Part shown: piece after piece, positions 63,781 through 64,000 of the stretch
Layout of the letters: each line of letters starts with the position of its first letter
Position numbering within the stretch: the first letter of the stretch is position 1
Assembly: GCF_030035675.1 (NCBI RefSeq)
Contig: NC_084480.1
Coordinates: 2,083,501-2,147,500 of the forward strand
Source of the DNA: Rhineura floridana
Taxonomy: Eukaryota; Chordata; Lepidosauria; Squamata; Rhineuridae
DNA: 64,000 nucleotides
Direction of reading: 5' to 3'
Translations under genes and position numbers: made by a program
The notes under the pieces: model-generated
Seen by the model: only the letters and a program-made list of their open reading frames with translations
Told to the model about the DNA's origin: nothing
The model's database searches: none

Positions 63781-64000
63781 GCACCTCAAGATTGAATTTC
63801 ATAAACAAAAATGTTAAGGCAATATTGAACATAAAACCTGCAGGTTTGGCAGGGAGAAGAATTCTTCCTCACCCGAAATCCTGACCTCTTAAGAGAGCTT
63901 AGGGTAGTAGCAGGGAAACCTACTGGGGGAAGAGCGGGGGCAAGCCCTGGATGCCTTACACCACCCTCTGCCAGCCTGCTCTCCTCCAGCTGATTTGAAC

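Noticed and set aside
63841-64000. Possible upstream IL11RA exon at the window edge
   Set aside because: Minus-strand translation shows no signal peptide or Ig B-strand cysteine motif.
1-64000. LTR retrotransposons or endogenous retroviruses
   Set aside because: No paired long terminal repeats, primer-binding site or gag/pol/env-like frame was seen; all reverse transcriptase frames are of LINE type.

Overview
The window is vertebrate nuclear DNA, most likely from a squamate reptile (lizard or snake). The evidence is the repeat mix: Sauria-type tRNA SINEs, a second tRNA-like SINE, Bov-B/RTE LINE 3' ends, young CR1 LINEs, L2-like LINE 3' ends, many short hAT-like non-autonomous DNA elements with 8-bp target duplications, and long tetranucleotide microsatellites. 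There are no operons, CRISPR arrays, rRNA or tRNA genes, and I saw no LTR element or viral open frame. Most open frames lie in repeats or are chance.

The one host gene I can name is the interleukin-11 receptor alpha gene (IL11RA), on the minus strand, from about 62,834 down to its probable stop at 40,146. Nine exons can be read with consistent splice phases. They encode part of the Ig-like domain, both fibronectin-type cytokine-binding domains ending in WSEWS, an acidic/proline-rich stalk, one transmembrane helix and a short cytoplasmic tail. The signal-peptide exon and the start of the Ig domain were not found and probably lie beyond base 64,000. The introns, including one of 11.5 kb, are full of SINE, LINE and hAT fragments.

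On the plus strand, convergent with IL11RA, four short segments (22,502-22,540; 22,934-23,020; 29,236-29,318; 32,901-32,973) have good splice sites and one continuous phase. Together they would encode about 93 residues ending in an aromatic-rich segment and a basic tail. I do not recognise the protein. This is the best candidate here for an undescribed gene, but it rests on pattern reading only.

Layout: 0-8 kb holds CR1, SINE and L2 pieces, including an internal CR1 fragment (2.8-5.0 kb). 8-12 kb is mostly low-information DNA. 12.2-15.9 kb is a Bov-B LINE split by a CR1 with an almost intact ORF2. 16-22 kb holds foldback and hAT elements and microsatellites. 22.5-33 kb holds the candidate small gene, with a near full-length CR1 (23.6-27.8 kb) in its second intron and a 575-bp hAT element with a perfect target duplication in its third. 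33-40 kb holds further hAT foldbacks and SINEs. 40.1-62.8 kb is IL11RA. 62.8-64 kb is upstream IL11RA sequence with no exon that I could see.
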